A DNA stretch of 64,000 nucleotides. Origin: Tricholomella constricta. Lineage: Eukaryota > Basidiomycota > Agaricomycetes > Agaricales > Lyophyllaceae. The position numbers were made by a program, and so were the translations under genes. Of the stretch, positions 62,089 through 64,000 are shown piece after piece (position 1 is the stretch's first letter; the number at the start of each line of letters is the position of its first letter). Location: the NCBI GenBank assembly GCA_013368375.1, contig JAACJP010000022.1:372001-436000 (forward strand), in the 5' to 3' direction. A model generated the notes under the pieces. The model worked only from the letters and a program-made list of their open reading frames with translations, did not search any database and had not been told where the DNA came from.

Positions 62089-63975
62089 TTACTTTGACCG
62101 TTTCTTACTACGAGACAATCTCTTGCTGTCATCTGAGACGGTATCTACCTCCTTAGCTTTCTTCTTCCCCTTACTCTTCTGCGCAGTGGACGTGTTCGAA
62201 GCTGAACGTGTCCCAGAAGACAAACCAGCAGCAGCGAGATAACTCGCCAGGTCTTTGAAATTATAGTTGGCTTTGTCAAAGCCCCAGAGTTCAAAGTCGC
62301 TAGGACGATCGCCGTTGTCCTCCAACCACTTTTGAAGAAGTGGATGTTGAGCAACTTTGGGAAAATTCGGAGCATAATGTGAATGCCACATAGAGTTTGA
62401 CACAAAAAGCTCGATGAGATCCTTCTTAATAGGCTTCTCGCCTTCCCAAGTATGATCAGCTACTTGGTCGCGGAGATTTTTGTCCGCCAGCAAAAATTCC
62501 TTATACTTCTTCCAAGAGACACGAAGGCCTCGATCAGAAGTCTGAGCAAGAGCTAAGTCAACCCCAAGACGATCAATAAGATCGAGCTGCGATGCGTCAA
62601 GGGATCTCGCATTCGCATTCGAAGCGAAGCGAGAACGAGCAACAGAGCCAGAGCGAGAGTTAGACGCAGCAGCAGGAGTCTGGCCTGACACAGAACCCAG
62701 AGAAGTACTGGCATCCCTATCAGTTTGCTATGTAGAATGTAGTTGTCATAAATCGTTAGTTATCAGCAGATAAAACTGAAAAGCATAAAACGCACAGCAA
62801 GTAAACGCAGAATATACTTCCCTTTCTCCTGAGTCCAAGCAACATCTTCATCGTCTTCCAAAGCCTCCTCAAATTTGCCTTTCACATTCCACATATCCTC
62901 CTCCCATACAAAAATCCGCGAGTTGGTCTCTAAATATTAAATGAGCAAAGTTAGTACACTACGAAATGAAACGTACTTCGAATAGGCGAATAACGACGGC
63001 TAAGCTTCTCCAAAACAGGTCCCAAAGTGAATGTCGATACGTCTTGTTTGATAAACATGGTTGGTTTGTCCTCCGATGGATTGATCTTTGATGGTTTGTC
63101 ACTGGTGGTATAAAGCTGAACGTTCCCAGTAGGACGCTCCAAGGCATTACCAGGGAGCGGATCGAAATCCGCATAGTTGAACACGTTCCCATGGGCACGT
63201 CCACGAGAGAATCCACCAGTGGTACGAGACGCACCCTGTAAGTCATGAGGAGGACTGTTGGGTGGACTCGTCATGCGAACATCTGTCAAAAAGACGATGA
63301 ATCAAGACAGCGATGTCTATTAAATATCACTTACCCTCATCCTGTGTAGCATTCAGGGACAAAGCACTTGGTAAAGTCAAACCTAATACATAATAATCTA
63401 AATGACCAGCTACGAGAGTAAAGAAGTCAAACCTACCATCATCCATGCTTGTGACGACAGCCCCTGCACGTCGACGGATGGGTGTACGGTCAGTAGCAGT
63501 GGCAGCCTTCTTACGACGAGAGGGGGTACGCTCGACATTGTTGGCGTTGTCAGCTTCGTCCTCGGCGTCGTTGTCGTTGTCGAGGTCAGCCATGTTGTTG
63601 GCGTCCTCGTCATCGGTGTCATCGGCCTTGTTGGCATTGGCAGCGTCGTTGGCGTTGGCATCCTCGTCCTCGTCCTCATCGGCGGTGTCCTTATCGTCTT
63701 CAGTCGTCGTTGTTGGCGGGCCGTCGCTGTCGTGCTCCGTGGTGGTGTTGGTGACCGGGGTGTCGCCATCGGTCCCACTTTCGCTCGCGCCCTCGTCCTG
63801 CTGCTTGGCTGCAACAGTCATGTCGTCCTTCGCGGCCGCGCGGACGTCAGAACGACGTTGGCGCGCACTGACGGGGGCAGTGGCGGCAGTGGTGGCAGTG
63901 GTAGCAGTGGTGGTGGTGGCGGTGCGTGCGCGTTTCGGCGGGGCTATGTCCATCGTCGCGAGCACTTGCTCGGCC
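62089..63975 (-). CDS. K3 gene 1: acidic protein (first two exons outside window)
   Basis: Exons on minus strand 63975-63437, 63382-63335, 63282-62977, 62929-62796 and 62727-62089, mirroring K1 gene 1. Exons 1 and 2 lie beyond 64000. One residue difference from K1 (RQRRSD for RQHRSD). Same acidic Asp/Asn repeats and Lys/Arg-rich C-terminus. Confidence 0.7.
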
Positions 63976-64000
63976 CTGGGAAATGGATGAAGGGGGGGTG

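Larger units (their letters stand above)
59387..64000 (-). mobile_element. K3: inverted, near-identical copy of K1 (runs past window end)
   Basis: Starts with GCAGTACTTTACACTCCCCC, the right end of the family, at 59387, after flank CGGACGGG. Corresponds to K1 by position = 96657 minus K1 coordinate over the genes, with one 20-bp palindrome unit missing. Only three amino-acid changes are seen in the shared parts of the two genes. Confidence 0.88.

Overview
The window is a eukaryotic, most likely agaricomycete (mushroom-forming basidiomycete), transposon graveyard. The reasons are a protein with KDZ-type CxC5/CxC6 cysteine clusters, which is a mushroom-genome family, 47-70 bp GT-AG introns, F-box genes at the left edge, and dense Ty3/Gypsy chromoviruses. 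Only the first 2.6 kb looks like host sequence: the C-terminal part of an F-box/LRR-like gene and a second F-box gene broken by an insertion. I saw no bacterial operons and no CRISPR array; the few tRNA-like sequences are Pol III box remnants, not convincing tRNA genes.

Almost everything else is one nest, which can be unpicked because target-site duplications (TSDs) survive. A minus-strand LINE (poly-A at 2598, RNase H and zinc finger at 53685-54820) entered the F-box gene. Into the LINE went LTR element A (2989-29785, TSD GGGAC), a KDZ-associated DNA transposon K1 (30036-37290, TSD TTCGTTCC) and LTR element E (37317-53684, TSD GCGGC). Into A went LTR element B (4921-20658, TSD GTGAA). Into B went a foldback element F (5885-10381, TSD ACTATAA), chromovirus C (11063-17454, TSD ATACT) and a TRIM-like element (19037-19841, TSD CCAG). 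Into E went chromovirus D (44574-50414, TSD AGATC). Removing each insertion restores an open reading frame in A, B, E and the LINE. The right part holds a related non-coding DNA element K2 (54821-57095), a Gypsy pol fragment (57096-59386) and K3 (from 59387 past the window end), a nearly identical inverted copy of K1.

Biology. A and E are sister chromoviruses (gag, protease, RT, RNase H, integrase, chromodomain-like tail), and both carry a large extra open frame after integrase whose fold I do not recognise. B shares LTR, leader and polypurine-tract architecture with A but has no pol. Its single 953-codon frame becomes intact once three insertions are removed, so it looks like a non-autonomous partner. 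C and D are a second chromovirus type with Tf1-like self-primer sequences; D is the only LTR element with a completely open gag-pol. K1 and K3 each carry two spliced genes; the CxC5/CxC6 protein has a D-D-E-like arrangement and is the best candidate transposase.

The most unusual signal is in A and B: coding and non-coding parts alike are packed with short perfect inverted repeats (stems 6-12 bp, short loops) about every 25-45 bp. This is far above chance and is absent from the C and D pol genes. I know of no description of hairpin-saturated retrotransposons like this.
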